A stretch of 64,000 bases of DNA from Molossus alvarezi (lineage: Eukaryota > Chordata > Mammalia > Chiroptera > Molossidae), in the NCBI GenBank assembly GCA_037176705.1, contig CM073891.1, forward strand, positions 50,842,571 through 50,906,570, written 5' to 3'. Made by a program: the position numbers and the translations under genes. Of this stretch, positions 40,091 through 53,538 are shown in pieces (position 1 is the first letter of the stretch; each line of letters starts with the position of its first letter). Below the pieces are notes generated by a model. The model saw nothing but the letters and a program-made list of their open reading frames with translations, did no database searches and was not told where the DNA came from.

Positions 40091-43000
40091 GACGCAAAAT
40101 TTTTTAATATTAAAATTTTGGAACACTAAAAAGCACAGAATTTTTTTTTGGAATTTTACTGGAGAGACTGACTGTGAGGCAACCTTTGTCTCTATATCTA
40201 TCAATAAGACAACCACATAGAACCTTTGTTTTACAGGTAGTGGACAGGGTCCAAAAACTTAGGGATAAAAACCAGGGAGAAAATTTCACACTATATTGAA
40301 GTGTTAAAAGTACATTTTTTTTCTATATTCTATTACAAATCTTATTTTACCATCACTCTCCCAATCTGATGTTAATGAGTATAAGAATTAAAATAACCAA
40401 TTAATTATAGCTTCTTTGCCTACCATGAAGTTTTTCATTGTTTTCTGGCTTTTATTGTTGCTGACAAGAAGTCTACTGTCATTTTAATTAACCAGCTACG
40501 TTTTCTGCCTGGTGGCTTTTTATAGTTTTGATTTTAAATCTCTTATTTATTATGAAATATAATGTATATTGAGAACAGAAGCAAACCTTACACAGCTCAT
40601 TGGAATTTTTACAAATCAAAACCTAACCATGGACAGGAACTCCAGAAACCCCTCTCTTGCTTCCAACCATCCTCACCAAGGGAACAACTTCTCTGACTTT
40701 GATTGTTAAAGTATCATTGCTTTTCTTTAATCATTACACCTATATGTGTGCCCCTAAAGAAAGTATAGTCGAGTTTTGTCTTGTTTTTGATATTATATAA
40801 ATGAAACCATGAAGTTAATATTATATTAATTTCGTTTGGCTTCTTTCATTTAACAATTGGTGAGATTCATCCATGCAACAGTAAATATTTATTCCTTGTC
40901 CTATAGTCTTTAGTATTTTATTGTGTAAATATTATGAATTTATTTATCTACTCTGCTGTGATAAATATTTAGATTGTTTCACATTTTTTGGCTATTAAAA
41001 ATAATGCTGTATAAGCATTCTTGCATATGCCTCTTAACACCCATGAAATTGTATCTCTGTTGAGTATAACCCTAGCAAATGGCATTGCTATATCATAGGG
41101 GTTGTCTATCTTCATTATTAATAGACCATTTTAAACTACTTTTCAGAGTGGTCATATCAATTGACACTGCCAGTGTTAGAGTGTTCTTTTTATTCCATAT
41201 CTACCCTAATACTTGATATTATGAGTTTGTTTTATTTTAACCATCCTAATTGGTGACATTAATAGCTCACAGTGGTTATAAATTTTATTTCCTTGGTAAC
41301 TAATGAGTCTGTGTATATCCTAACATGTTTATTAGCTATTTAGGTATCCTGTTTTTTCAAGTGAATATTCAAATATTTGCTGATTTTTTTCAATATTATC
41401 TCCCCTTTTTTGTTGGTTATTAGAATTTATTTGTATATTCTGCCTTTTTTCAGTTATACATATAACAAATATGCTCTGCCACTTTGTGGCTTGTCTTTTT
41501 ATTATATTAATAGTTATTTGATAAACTGTAATGTTTAATTTTAATACAGTACAGTTTTCAGTACTGTATTTTGTGGCTTGTTACATTATTCCTATTTAAC
41601 CAAACTAGCTTTATCCCAATATTATGAAAATAATATATTAACTTCTGTAACATATATTGTTTTAGTTTTAACATTTAAATCTGTAGACTGATTAGAAGTG
41701 ATGTGGGTACACAGTCTGAGGAAGGGTTCAAGTATATTGTTTTCTATATGAATTTCCCATTTTCCCATTTTCTTTTATGGAAAATATCATCCTTTCCCTA
41801 ATACTCTATAGTGGTACCGTATAAAGTTTTTATATGTCTGAATTTGGTTCTGTGTTGTCTTTTTTATTTTATTGATTTGTCTGCCCTTGTGCCAAAACTA
41901 CATTATCTTAATTATATAACATTATTACTTGATAATGATTTATGATCATTGATATGACATTATGCTATAAATTATAATATTATAATATTATGACATATCT
42001 TACCTTTTACTTTTTCTTCATGAGTGTCAGCTATTCTTGGCTCTATGACTTTCAATACACATTTTATAATCATTTAAAAACTTTTATACACACAGACACA
42101 TGCACACAAATCTGATGGGATTTTGATTTCTCTGGAGAGAAATGAAATATTTACAGTTTCACATTGCCAATCTATTCATTTAAGTTGTCTTTAATTTTCT
42201 CAAAGATAATTTATACTTTTCTGCTAGTGTTAGGCCAGAAAAAAATCTCAGGGCCAAGGTGAATAGAGAATGGTCCTAGAGGGGCTGATGGGAATACCAA
42301 GAACAGGTACAGTAATCTGGTGAGTTAAATGGATTGATTTTGAAACTATATTGCATTCCCAGTATAAATCCAACTTGGGTGTGGTTTGTTATCTTTTTAA
42401 TGCATTACTGAATTTGGTTTGAGAATATTCTACTATTTAATATTTTTACACATATGATCATAAGTGAGATTTTCACTCATAATGAACTTGACAAGTTTTG
42501 GAATCAAAGTTGCTATGTAGTGTTTCCTCTTTTTTAACTTTATGGAAACTTTTGCAAATAATTAGTGTTATTCTTCGGTGTAATTTTCTGCTTGTGTTAT
42601 TTGGGCCAGAGATTTCTTTGTTGGAAAAGTTTTTTATTAGAGATTCAATTAATTATTAGTAAAATCTGTTCATGTTTTTTATATCTTCTTGTATCAGACT
42701 GGTAAGTTATGTTTATTTGTTTTTTAGATATTAGTCTATTTTATTTAATTTTTCTTTTGTAATTAAGTTATTCATGATATCTTCTTATTTCCTTTTAATA
42801 TCTATAGAATATGTCATAAAGCCCCCTTTTTCATTCCTGTTGTTGGTTATCTAAGCTTTTTTTTTTCTTCTTCTTGATTATGGGTTTGTAAATTTTGCTG
42901 GTCTTATAGAACCAAATTTTGGTTTTGTTCCACTTTGCTATAGATCCTTTCCCATTTCATAAATATTTGTTCTTATATTATTTCCTTTTATACATTTCTG

Positions 43001-43349
43001 TATAAAAAAAGATTTTGCTGTCTTCTTTATACAGATGTTAATTAAATAATTTTCAGGATTTCTTTTGTTATAAAGAAATTTATATTATAAATCCTCTAAG
43101 TATGATTTTAAGTGCATCCTAGAAGATTTGTTATTTGCATTTTTATTTTTATTCAGTTCAAAATAGTATTTTCCAATTTCTATTATGATTTCTCCTTGAT
43201 GCATGGGTTACTTCGCATTTAATTTTTAAATTTCTAAATACATGAAGATTCCCTAGTTACTTTTATTTTATTTTACTTCTTGCTAATTTGTAATTCAATA
43301 TGATTTGTAATTTAATATGATTTCAATTCTATAAAATGTGTTAAGAATT

Positions 43350-43712
43350 TTCCATGGTCTGAATGTTTATGTCCTCCTCAAATTCGTATGTTGAAATTCT
43401 AATGCCTGGTGTAATGATGTTAATAGGTGGGGCCTTTGAGAGATGCATAGGACATAAGGGTGGAACCTTTGGGACTGAGATTAGTGCCTTTTAAAAAGAT
43501 GTCCCACAAAGCTTGCTAGCCCTCTTTTGTCATGAGAGGATACAATGAAAAGTCTGAAACCTAGAAAAGGCCCTTGTCAGATTATGCTGGCATCCTGATT
43601 TTGGACTTCCAGCTCCTAGAACGTTAGAAAAGAAGTTGCTATTGTGTATGAGGCACGCAGTCTGCAGAATTTTGAGGTGGCAATCCTAATGGACCAAAAC
43701 AAACTTGTTTTA
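43350..43712 (+). mobile_element. MaLR-like solo LTR relic
   Basis: 'tggtctgaatgtttatgtcctcctcaaattcgtatgttgaaattctaatgcc...taggtggggcctttgagagatgcatagg' and '...gacttccagctcctagaac' follow the pattern of ancient mammalian MaLR/ERVL-type LTRs. It is nested in the old L1. No internal sequence is present. The subfamily is not assigned. Confidence 0.7.
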
Positions 43713-44082
43713 AGCCCAGCATACGGTCATTTTTTGTAAAATTTTCATGTGCATTTGAAACCAATACATGTTTATAGTTTTGAGTGGTTGTATTATACAT
43801 ATGTTTATTAGGTAAAATTCAGCTGGTAATGCTATTAAAATCTTTATGTTTACTGATTTTCACCTGATTGCTCTATTGGTTATTGAAAGAATTGTGTGAT
43901 AATATTTCATAATGACTGTTGTTGGTTTTTTCTATTTTGCCTGTAATTTGGTTAACTTCTGCTTTAGAAAAATTTACACTATGTTATTAGATAGGTAGAG
44001 TTTTGAAATTATTATATCTTCTTGGTGAATTGAATCTTTTTATGATTATTTTTAGCAATGCGCGCGCTCTCTCTCTCTCTCT

Positions 44083-44322
44083 TTGTTAATCCTCATCCAA
44101 GAATATGGTTTCATTGGGTTTTAGATAGAGTAGAAGGGAGGGAGGGAAAGAGAGAGAAACATCGATGTGAGACAGACACATGAACTGGTTGCCTCCCACA
44201 CAACCCTGACCAGGGCCAGGGACCCAACCACTACCAAGTTATGTGCCTTTGACCAGAATCGAACCTACAACTCTTTGGTCCACAGGCTGAACCGGCTAAT
44301 TGCTGAGCTAACCCGACCAGGG
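44083..44322 (-). mobile_element. Ves-type SINE
   Basis: A minus-strand copy inside the ancient L1, with head near 44322 (agccctggtcgggttagctcag in reverse). Next to its tail is an odd gcgcgcgctctctctctct tract (44060-44080). Confidence 0.9.
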
Positions 44323-45552
44323 CTAAAAGACTAATAATTTTAATTATTCTATTTTGCCTCTCTATTAGCACCTCTTCCATTATTTCCATTCTTTTAGCAT
44401 TTTAAATGATTAACTCATAATTTACAGTATGCTTTCTTGATATTCAAAGTAAAATATTGATATTTCCCAATACCCCCCTAAAGGATTTTGATTACTTTGA
44501 TTACTCCAATTTTTTAACCTGAAACCCTCCCCCAAGCCTTTTGTTTCTTGTTTTTTATTTAATATATATTGTGAGCCCCATGCAATTTCATTATAATCAT
44601 AGAAACAGTATGTATTTATATTTACATGCAAGTTTACCTTAATACATTTTGAGAATTGTGGTGTTTCAAAGCTGACCTGCAATACCCATAAGGCCCTATT
44701 TGCATTTAATCCTTACTCATAAGGTACATAAGATTTTGGTGACTTAACTCAAAACAGGTGGTTTACTATGACTCCAAGCCTCACTTCACAGATACTGAAC
44801 ACTAATTCTTAGTCATCATATCTTTGTGAAAGGGTTAAAAGTGTGGCTTTCCCCAGTAAAAAAGAGAGGGCAGGAACTGAATTAAGCCTCCATACCAGGG
44901 AGGTATATTGGTCTATATCCTCTGAATTCTACTGCTCTCTCTGTCACTACCTGTGTGGTCTCCAGATTTTCATTCCTCTCAATGGGATATATATTTTTTA
45001 ATTAAGTAGTAACCATTATCAGAAGTCCCATTTTTAAAATGGTTTAAATAGCTCTCTCATAGCTTATCATATTTATCTCTACTTTGATGGTATAGTTTTG
45101 ACTGGGTAGTAGAATTGTTTTATCTACTTTTCTTAGTATTTTTCGTGTTAATTAAATACGATGGTTCAAGTTGTATTTTATAAGTTCTCAGGAGTCACCT
45201 CTCAAACAGTGCCTCTCTCCAATCATCTATACTCTTTCTTTCTGGAACTCATATTAGACATATTTTGAATTTGCTTAGTCCAGCTTCTTTATCTGTTAAT
45301 CATTTCTTTTCTTAATTAATGCTAATATAATGTGATTTCCTCTTAACCATATTTTATTATACCAATTCTCACTTCAGTTTTGATTTAGAAACAGTTGCAT
45401 ATGTGTATTGATATTTTTGTTTCAATAACACATTTTTTATTTGTGTAAGTTTTATGTATTTTGCATATGTAGATGTCTGTTTCCAAATCCTGTAAGTTTG
45501 CTGTATAGCTTGCATTGCTTCCTTCATCTATTTGAACTTTTGACAAAATATA

Positions 45553-45660
45553 GGGGTGGGTGAAAGTAGGTTAACAATAATAATAATAATAAATAAATAG
45601 TACAAGAATTAACTCTTGTTTTGTGTATTCACAACTGTAAACCTACTTTTGCGCACCCTT
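45553..45660 (-). mobile_element. Mariner-like MITE
   Basis: A short element with inverted ends: ggggtgggtgaaagtaggttaac at one side and gtaaacctacttttgcgcaccc at the other, with an AT-rich centre including (TAA)n. Flanking TA is possible. It encodes no protein and would depend on a Tc1/mariner transposase. A partial relative is at 15110-15200. Confidence 0.7.
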
Positions 45661-45664
45661 CTAT

Positions 45665-46259
45665 TTTATTCTCTTTCTTGTTGTTCGAATTCTTAGTTGT
45701 GTGGTCACAATGCTCCTGTTTCTGTTTTCACCTGTACACTGTCCTAACATTTTGTTTTTCTTTCATGCTTTGTAATGTGGGACAATGACCTTATCAGAAT
45801 GAATTGTTTTCCACATGAATCATACTCGGAGTTATGGATGTCTTTAATGTGGCAGCTTAACATTTGACTCATGGCTTTTCTAGTTTTGGGCCAGTTTTCA
45901 TGGTATTTTTTTTTAGTTTGTGATTTCTAACCCCTGTTTTTTAGGTATAACTTTCATAATTTCTTACATAATTATCTTTACTTCTGGCCAATACCCATTT
46001 CTGTTCTACATGGGCTATTGGCAGCAACTTTTGTTAATTCTCCATTTTATAGGTGGCTCCCAGTTTTAGGCTGAGAGGTTAGTTTCAGATTCACACAATT
46101 CTAGAACCTGTGGCCTTACCTTCAGTCCATGCATTACTATTAATACCAGTCTCTTCGCCACATTCCATTTTGACACTCCACGGGGCCATTTGCCTTATTT
46201 CCCCTTCATGTTATGGCTTACTATATCTAACCACTTAAAAAAACTTTCTTGCTTTCAAA
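45665..46259. other. Intergenic or unrecognised old repeat
   Basis: T-rich sequence. It may continue the ancient L1 relic, but I could not confirm this. Confidence 0.4.
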
Positions 46260-46265
46260 TTTAGC

Positions 46266-46649
46266 TGACGCGTTGCAGGTCGAGCAAGGAGGACTCTAGA
46301 GGGGGAGTGAGGATGAGGAGGGACAAGAGACACAGAAATGGAGACAAGACAGGGCTCTGATCAAGTCTGTTTATTCTGGGGAGATCCACAGTATATATAG
46401 GGCAAGAAGTACAAAAACAAGAACATTTGTTGCTAAGCCATAAGTTTGTGGTAACCACCCTGAAGCAATTTCAGGTAAATATCATGTAAATATCACAGGT
46501 GGAACAAAAGATAAACAGAGCATAACTGGCTGAGTAAATGGTTACTTAAAGGAATGCAGAAACATTGTATACAGAGGTATCCTGCCTTGGGGCAGGAGAT
46601 GGCAGAGCAGATTTTAGCAAAATGGATGCCATGCAAACAGTCTCCCACA
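46266..46649 (-). mobile_element. Solo LTR of an endogenous retrovirus, copy B
   Basis: A 384-bp TG...CA unit with 6-bp TSD tttagc at 46260-46265 and 46650-46655. It is about 95% identical to 19769-20155, differing mainly near the tgacgcg end. The same minus-strand TATA and AATAAA signals are present. No viral coding sequence adjoins it. A small minus-strand frame over the LTR (46261-46458) is not meaningful. Confidence 0.9.
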
Positions 46650-46775
46650 TTTAGCTATGTAAAAAAACAAAAAAGTACAAAAACCGAACCAAAAACATAG
46701 TGTAGCATTTCTGTTTGGTATGAATTGAGAGAAGGGTTCTCTGTTTTTACAATTTTTTCAGTTTTACAATTTTTT

Positions 46776-46998
46776 TTTTTTATCCTCACCCTAGGACATT
46801 CTTCCATTTTTTGTTCAGATAGAGTGGAAGGGAGAGAGAGGAAAAGAGAGAGAGAGAGAAACATCGATGTGAAAAAGACACGATCAACCAGGGCCAAGGA
46901 CAAATTGCAACTGAGGTATGTGCCCCCAGCAGGAACCGAACCTGGGTCTCTACGGACCGCAGACTGATGCTCCAACCACTGAGCCAAACCGGCCAGGG
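46776..46998 (-). mobile_element. Ves-type SINE
   Basis: A minus-strand copy with perfect 17-bp TSD cagttttacaatttttt at 46759-46775 and 46999-47015. The middle is shortened (gacacgatcaaccagg). Confidence 0.95.
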
Positions 46999-47019
46999 CA
47001 GTTTTACAATTTTTTACTA

Positions 47020-48085
47020 ACCAAGATGATATCTCGGTCTTCTCTTTGCCTCAGACCTTATCTCAACCATTTCTAATATTCTACTTGGTAAAGTTAAATG
47101 CAGTTTTTCAGTAAGGTTACTTGAAATTTTTCAGTTCACAACCTGGGAAGTGACTACGAAATCCCACTTCCCTAAGATTCCTCCAAACACCCTTTGGGCT
47201 TTTCTTAAAACACCCTTTCCCCATGAGCTTTGTCTATGAAGACAGAAACTTTACATTCAGTTCTGTGCCATAAGACCTAGATTAATAGCATACCTTGTAG
47301 GATCTGAGTAAATGTTGTTAAATGAAGAAATTAATAAATAAAAAAAATAAACCAAGGCAACCACACTCGATTCTAGTCTATATTTCCCACTCAGGCTGCT
47401 CTTGGTCATTAAGAAGGGATTCCCTCTTACACTCTCTGTTACTTGATTGCGTTCATCACATCATACATATCTGATTCTCTCTATCCAAGGTTTATATTAA
47501 AACTTTATTTTATGTTAGCCCAGGATTTTAACATATAAAAAGAGGTTTAAAATATATAAAGCACTTGAGAATGCCTGGTTTTCAGAACTGTGGCCTGCAA
47601 ATCAAATCTATTTACTGACTTTCTTGTTTTAGGTAGTTAATATTATGTGGCCCCTTGGGCAGTAAACTTTATTTCCTAATATCGATGCTAGAAGAACTCT
47701 CATGATTAGGAAGGAAGGTATGATTTTACTGGACAGTGAAAAATCCACAGAGGAATATTTTCAAAATATTATTTAATAAAAATATTTATGAAATACTTCA
47801 TAAAAATATTACAAAATTAAAAATTGTTCAAAATTAATGTACAGAGGGTCCCTAATACACAAATACTAATAAACATAAAGCGATTAAAACCTGTAAATGA
47901 GACTTTTAAATTTTGAGGTGGAGTTCACTTGTGTCCTAAATGTGGTGTAGAAGTCATAAAACAAGTCCTCACAAATCCCCGGGCACAAATGGATAATCTC
48001 ATTTCCATGGACTGTCCCACTGGTTGTCCTGGTGGTACATGTTCACTTCTGCCTCTTGTGTGCATGCCTGTCTTAGGTTATTCTT
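47020..48085. other. Intergenic stretch, mostly unrecognised
   Basis: A weak L2-like tail lies near 47240-47335 (gtaggatctgagtaaatgttgttaaatgaag). No gene was seen. Confidence 0.5.
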
Positions 48086-48089
48086 CACA

Positions 48090-48350
48090 ATCCAACTATT
48101 TTTCAAGTTACATTGAGTTTCACCTCCTACAGATAAACACCCTTAACAGCTTCCTTCTTCCAGTAAATTCTAACCGATCCCCTCTCACTATCTTTTCCCT
48201 TCACTTTCTGCATACTTCTCTCAGAGTGCTCAGGACAATGTTATAATTACCTGATTTTTTCTCCTCTTTGAAACTTGAGTTCCTTGGTATTCTGAACTTT
48301 ACAGAATACCTCCAACAGTGTAGTACTTAATTATGTTTGAATAGATAAAT
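48090..48350 (+). repeat. L2 3' relic
   Basis: C/T-rich decayed L2 text, followed by 'ctttgaaacttgagttccttgg...ctttacagaatacctccaacagtg' and a tail like 'gtttgaatagataaat'. Confidence 0.55.
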
Positions 48351-48359
48351 CAAGATACA

Positions 48360-50875
48360 TTTAAGTCTTTTTCTCACCCTCCTGTTCTATCTCCATAACC
48401 CCAACATTTAACGTCTCCTTTTTACTGTATTAAACAATGAATACAAAAACGAATGACATGATTTAAATTTACTGGAAGAAACTGCTAGTTGGTCTCCATT
48501 GGTAGAATGAGTGTAGCTGATTGATTGGTGGACCAGACATTTTTTCCATGGACAACCTCTGAGGCCCCTTGCCTGTGTCTTGCATTGCTCCTGAGCTCCC
48601 ATGAATAGACACTTCTGACAGGCAGCAGGAATATAGAACAATTTAAAAACTATGTTCACCACTAACCAACCCTTCCTCTTTGTTGCAAGAAATATTGCTT
48701 TTCTGTGGACTGAATAAAACCAAAAAGTCATTCTTTTGTACTAAAGAGCCAGCATATTTTGGCAGGCCAAGAATATACAAACAGTAGAGGACCATCTGAA
48801 TCATCAAATTTCAAATTTTGGTAAATTTAAGTTTTAGGGCTGAATGTATTTTATCACATTGCACTTTGAAAATCATTAACCCATGCATGGCATATGTATC
48901 TCTGAATTACCAACAGTTTCAATTAGGCAAACCATGGCATTCTCCAGATTTTAAAAATAAACATAGGTTACTGTATTTTTAAATAATGCCACTTTCAAAC
49001 ATTTTTTGTGCCTTTGTCCTTGTAGCATCAGATAGATCTCTCTTCATTTTCAATTTGCTTCTTTCAACCAGTGCCCCATAGGATGTGGTGTTCAAAAGTG
49101 AAAAGTTTCTCTTTATTCCTTTAAAGTCTAATTTAGAAACCACTATCACTTCCAAAAAAGCATATGTGGGAGAATGACTATGGGAGGAATTGTTTAAGCA
49201 AAATGGCTTATCTCTGTAGCAGTTTGAGGAAAGGGTAAAAGCTGTTGAAAATGAACCAAAAATAAAAACAAAAAATGCTACAGGTATGTCATTATCCTAA
49301 ATGGTAAATGGGTTTGGACAGTTATCTAAAATCTATAGGTTAATTGAAAAACTATGCTTCTTTTTGATAGGATATGGCCTTGAGTTAATGAACCACAACA
49401 TCCGTCATATGGTGTTTTGTACTGTTGGGTATATTTTCAATGAAGCTGAAACAAATAAGGACTCCTCATACTGCCCCAAACAAAACTAAATTATTGCTGG
49501 GTTTTGCACAGCAGAGGTAGACATTCTTGAAATAATTGGACATGATAGGATATTATTCTTATTTTTTTAAGTCGTACATAGTAACACTCATATATTCTAA
49601 ACTGATTCTGTAAATTTGAAAAAGGACCATGATCAGACATGTGGCATGAAACACAACTACTTCTTTATTAAGAAAAAAAATATTAATTACTATTGTAAAG
49701 TACTATTTATGTAGAGGCTGAGGATATTACGCTGGATTTATAACTTGACAGTGAAATAATTTACTCTTGAATTAATCATGAATATTAACTTAGTAGATAT
49801 TATACATTGAAAAAATAAGAAAAGCATTAAAAAATACTTTTTAAAACCCAAACAATTTCCACAAAGGTTTTTGTTTGTTTGTTTGTGTTTTGTAATGGGG
49901 AAAAGAGGCATAGAGGTGGGGACAGGGCAGGGGAGTAATGGAGTATCTTTAGTTAGATCTGAGAAAATTATTTGATATATTGACTGTGTTATAAAACATC
50001 CTGGGTCTGAAAAATCCATATTGTCCAGTCTCTTATTTTGCAAATAAGAAACTGAGATAGTCAAAATAATTAGACTATTTTTAATATCATTAGATAATCA
50101 CCTTTGAAATTTAAACCCAGTATTTATGAAATCAAGTCAATATTAACTTATAGAAAAATTAATATAAAAACTTTAATGAAGTAAAAACTAATAAATATTT
50201 CAAAAGATTTATTATAAAATAGCCTTGAATCTGCATACTACAAGATTTGGTTTGATTTTCTTGATTTATCTACACTGGTGCTTAGGGCAATGTTTTTCCA
50301 GAGCAAATTTCTTTTCAGACTAAGAGAAAACAAAGATAAAAGAGCAAGTTGCATATTGTCTATTTATGAAAACTTGCAATCAATTTACCAATAACTTATC
50401 AAACTCAGAAACACAACCTTTCCAGTTATCTTCTTCCCGAGACATCAGAATTATCTTCCCACTCAGGGGAAGAGTGATGGTAGGGATCAAATCCAAAGAA
50501 AGCTGTGGGTCAGTTTGGACCCAGGAAGCTCAGTAGTCAGCGAGGAGAGCCAAGGCATCTTGACTCAAGAATATTTGGAGATGGCTTCAAAGCCTCAGGA
50601 TGGTAAAAATGGATCAGGATTATTAGATAAAACTATGTTGACAACAACAACAAATGCTGCAAGGAAGGGATACAGAATGCAGCTCTTGGGAAACAGAAAC
50701 AATAGGAATAAAACAGGCTGTAAGGTAGTAGTGGTGGTTAGTTATTCTGGGGAGAGGGAAACACATATTTCATTACCACAAAAGCTATAGACAAAATGTT
50801 ACTCAAATTATATTGATTCAATGTCCACAATATTTTTTTCTCATCTAAATGTTACTTTCATTTCCACTTTGGTGT
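48360..50875. other. Intergenic stretch, no gene seen
   Basis: Several open frames (48408-48731 minus, 49301-49489 plus, 49738-50064 minus, 50515-50790 plus) were read and show no domain. A (GTTT)n patch lies at about 49866-49886. Confidence 0.5.
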
Positions 50876-50879
50876 CTTA

Positions 50880-51300
50880 ATTCCTTCTTTTTTCGTTCCA
50901 ACTGACCTCTATTCCTCTAGTATCATTCATTTTAATTTATTCTGCATGGTATTATCAAAATTATCTTTCTGAAACACCGATCTGACCAAATCATTTACCT
51001 GGTTAAATTTTTTCTGCAGAGAAAATAAAGTCCTTGGATATGGAGAACTAAATATTCCACAAGAGTATCTCTACTTGCATTTTATAATTCATCTATCAAA
51101 CCATATGCCATATTCTTCAATTATATATTTTGTGTACCATTCCTCCATTTCTTAAAAAATAAAATCTCATCCATTCTCTTGAGAGCCATAATGAATTCCT
51201 GCTATCTCCAATCAGCACTCTCAGATCACCTGGTTACAATGTTCTCTTCTCTTGTTCCCATAGAACACTGCTTAGATATCTATCATAATGTCTATTATAA
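50880..51300 (+). repeat. L2 relic
   Basis: 'accgatctgaccaaatcatttacctggttaaa...aaataaagtccttggatatgg' corresponds to the L2 section 'ctgatcatgtcactcccctgcttaaa...ataaagtccaaactcc'. Confidence 0.7.
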
Positions 51301-51743
51301 CAACTTATTACACACTAAGTCATTTATCTTCCTTCCTAGATGAAGAACGTTCTGGAAAAAGAGAAGACTGAGATCAGGATCAGTACCAGTTCCTAAGGAA
51401 AGGGCCAATGATTGATGGGATGGGTGGGACCTTGAGGGAGCAAGAATAAAATAGTGAGGAATAACATAAATAGGAGAGAGAAATGTGTAAAACTTCTCAA
51501 AATGAATCAAGGTCAAAAGAATAGTTGTGTTTCATTTGAATACTTATTTTTAAAAACTGATGTAGGAAAATTCTCTTTATATGTGGAATACAATAAACTG
51601 CTCTATAGATATTGATTAGCCTCTGTGTCTAAATAAATTATTATTTTTTAAAATGCATTCTTGAGGAAAGAGATCCTGGTGGTAGGAATTGAAGCTATAC
51701 CTGTTCTCCACAAATTGAATTCTCCTTATAAAGACAGACTTGG

Positions 51744-51988
51744 GACCTGGCCGACTTGGCTCAGTGGTTAAAGTGTCGGCCTGTGGTCCAGAGAGACCTG
51801 GGTTCAGTTCCTGGGAGGAGCGTGTACCTCGGTTGCAGTTTGTCCCCAGCCCTGGCTGGGTCGTGTGGGTGGCAATCACTCGATGTGTCCCTTTCACGTC
51901 GATTTCTCTCTCTCTCTCTCTTGCTTCCACTCTATCTGAATAAAATATATATAAAAAGAAGTCCTCGGATGAGGATAAAAAAAAAAAA
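51744..51988 (+). mobile_element. Ves-type SINE
   Basis: A plus-strand copy with perfect 14-bp TSD aaagacagacttgg at 51730-51743 and 51989-52002. The A-run tail has at least 14 A. Confidence 0.95.
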
Positions 51989-52002
51989 AAAGACAGACTT
52001 GG

Positions 52003-52925
52003 TTACCATGACTTGGTAACTTGTTTTCCATCTGCAATAAACAATTGTTGACCTGCAGTATGGTTCCATAACTGAGAATTTATATGGCATCTAATTGACT
52101 ATACCGAAATTATTACGTTATCAAGTGAAGCATACTGTAAAAGAAACTATACTGAAATTCTGTTTGATTTCCCTGTCCTTTATGCTTGGGCCACTATCAC
52201 TGGCTTAGCAGTGGCTGTCTTTTATATAGCTTTGGTCTATCTCACACGATTTTTACTAGCTAAGAAATTCAATTCATTTGAAATAAAATGATTATCATAA
52301 AATTAATTGCTCTTATCTTAAACTCAGAAGCAGTTGACTGTACAGAATAAGGAAGTGTCCATTTGGGGCTAACATTCTAACTAGGGGAAAATAACTTTTG
52401 GAGTAAGAATACTCATAAGATCCAATGTGTATCATGAAATAACAGTCAATATATATGTTGCTGCTTCGCTTAAACCTCATAGTCAAAATTCACTGGTCCA
52501 TCCAGAAGCCAAAAATACACTATGTATATATGTGTGTATATGGTGGGGGGATGAGTGGATATCACAGCTCAAATGGTTACATTTAATGACTTAAAATATG
52601 GCTTCTCATCTTCATGTCTCTGCTTTCTGCTAATTTGAAGGTTTCATTATACATAATCATGGAATTGGAATCTGAAAATACCTTCTAATGATTATGATCT
52701 TCTCAGGCCACTAAAAAAAAATGTAAAATAAGTAAAAAAGAGAGGTTGCAGTATCAGTTGGGGTAATAAGTAAGATACAGGGTAATGTCTGGTATTATAA
52801 AATAGAAACAGGAAGAAAAACATTGAAACTACATCAGTGGAAAGAAGGAATGTGTTTAATTAGTTATTTAAGTGGTGTAAAGAACAACTATTTTGTTTTA
52901 TGCTCAACGTCTCTTTTCTTTTAAA
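52003..52925. other. Intergenic stretch, nothing recognised
   Basis: AT-rich, with a small TA/TG patch near 52520-52545. No gene or repeat was identified. Confidence 0.5.
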
Positions 52926-52929
52926 AAAC

Positions 52930-53260
52930 TTATGTATTATATATATTGCTAAAGTATAATTTACATACAATAAAATTCATACTTTAAAATTGTACAGTTA
53001 GATCAGTTTTGACAATTGTACATACTCGTGTAATCACCAATCAGATCAAGATATGAAACATTTTAATCATACCAGAAGTTTTCCTCATATCCCCTTTTAG
53101 TAAATCCTCTCTCCTCCCACCACTGCTAAGCAATTACTTTCTGATTTCTGTCACTGTGAAATATTTTTCAGTATTCTTAAATATAATGTAAATGGATTCA
53201 TGCAGCATCTATTATTTTATACTTTGCTTTTTTTTGTTCAACATTCAGGGATCTCTCCTG
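52930..53260 (-). mobile_element. Ancient L1M-type 3' UTR relic
   Basis: 'ataatttacatacaataaaattcatactttaaaattgtacagttag...atggattcatgcag' is the reverse of a well-known old L1 3' UTR. No tail or TSD is visible. Confidence 0.7.
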
Positions 53261-53488
53261 GACCAGTACTTATATCCACATGGGTAAGGGTGGCAGAAAT
53301 TCAAATTGTATATGGGGCCATATACAATTCACACATTCAGAGTGAATCTGGATTTAGGGCTTTAAATAAAAGCTTTAATGTAAGGTTCCTCAAGGTATTA
53401 AAAATAATAAAGCTTTTTAAGAAAAGCTTTTTTATTAAATGAATGATTTTTGCTTAAAGTTATCAATAAAAACATTGTCATTGAGAAT

Positions 53489-53538
53489 ATTTTATATAAA
53501 TGAGAATAATAGATATATTATTCTCATTTATATAAAAT
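53489..53538. repeat. Perfect 50-bp AT-rich palindrome
   Basis: 22-base arms (attttatataaatgagaata plus at) are perfectly complementary around a 6-base loop, agatat. A related word, atttatataaaatt, recurs nearby at 53560-53573. Confidence 0.95.

Larger units (their letters stand above)
40550..45500 (-). mobile_element. Ancient L1 (L1M-like) relic, several blocks
   Basis: The minus strand follows an old L1 from its 3' UTR (near 40550-40920, ggcttctttcatttaac) through decayed ORF2 (for example 42600-42730, the gggccagagatttctttgttgg... section) and possibly into the ORF1 region near 45120-45300. It is interrupted by a MaLR-like LTR (43350-43712) and a SINE (44083-44322). No frame survives. The outer edges, especially beyond 44330, are uncertain. 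Confidence 0.75.

Noticed and set aside
38542..40129. Two open frames sharing a peptide (38542-38859 minus, 39842-40129 plus) as a duplicated gene
   Set aside because: The shared peptide follows from the 222-bp inverted DNA duplication. There is no start context, splice signal or domain, and the frames end in a homopolymer-coded Phe run.
41561..41592. Small hairpin aatacagtac-agttttca-gtactgtatt as a regulatory or microRNA element
   Set aside because: Arms of only 10 bp in very AT-rich decayed L1 sequence are expected by chance.
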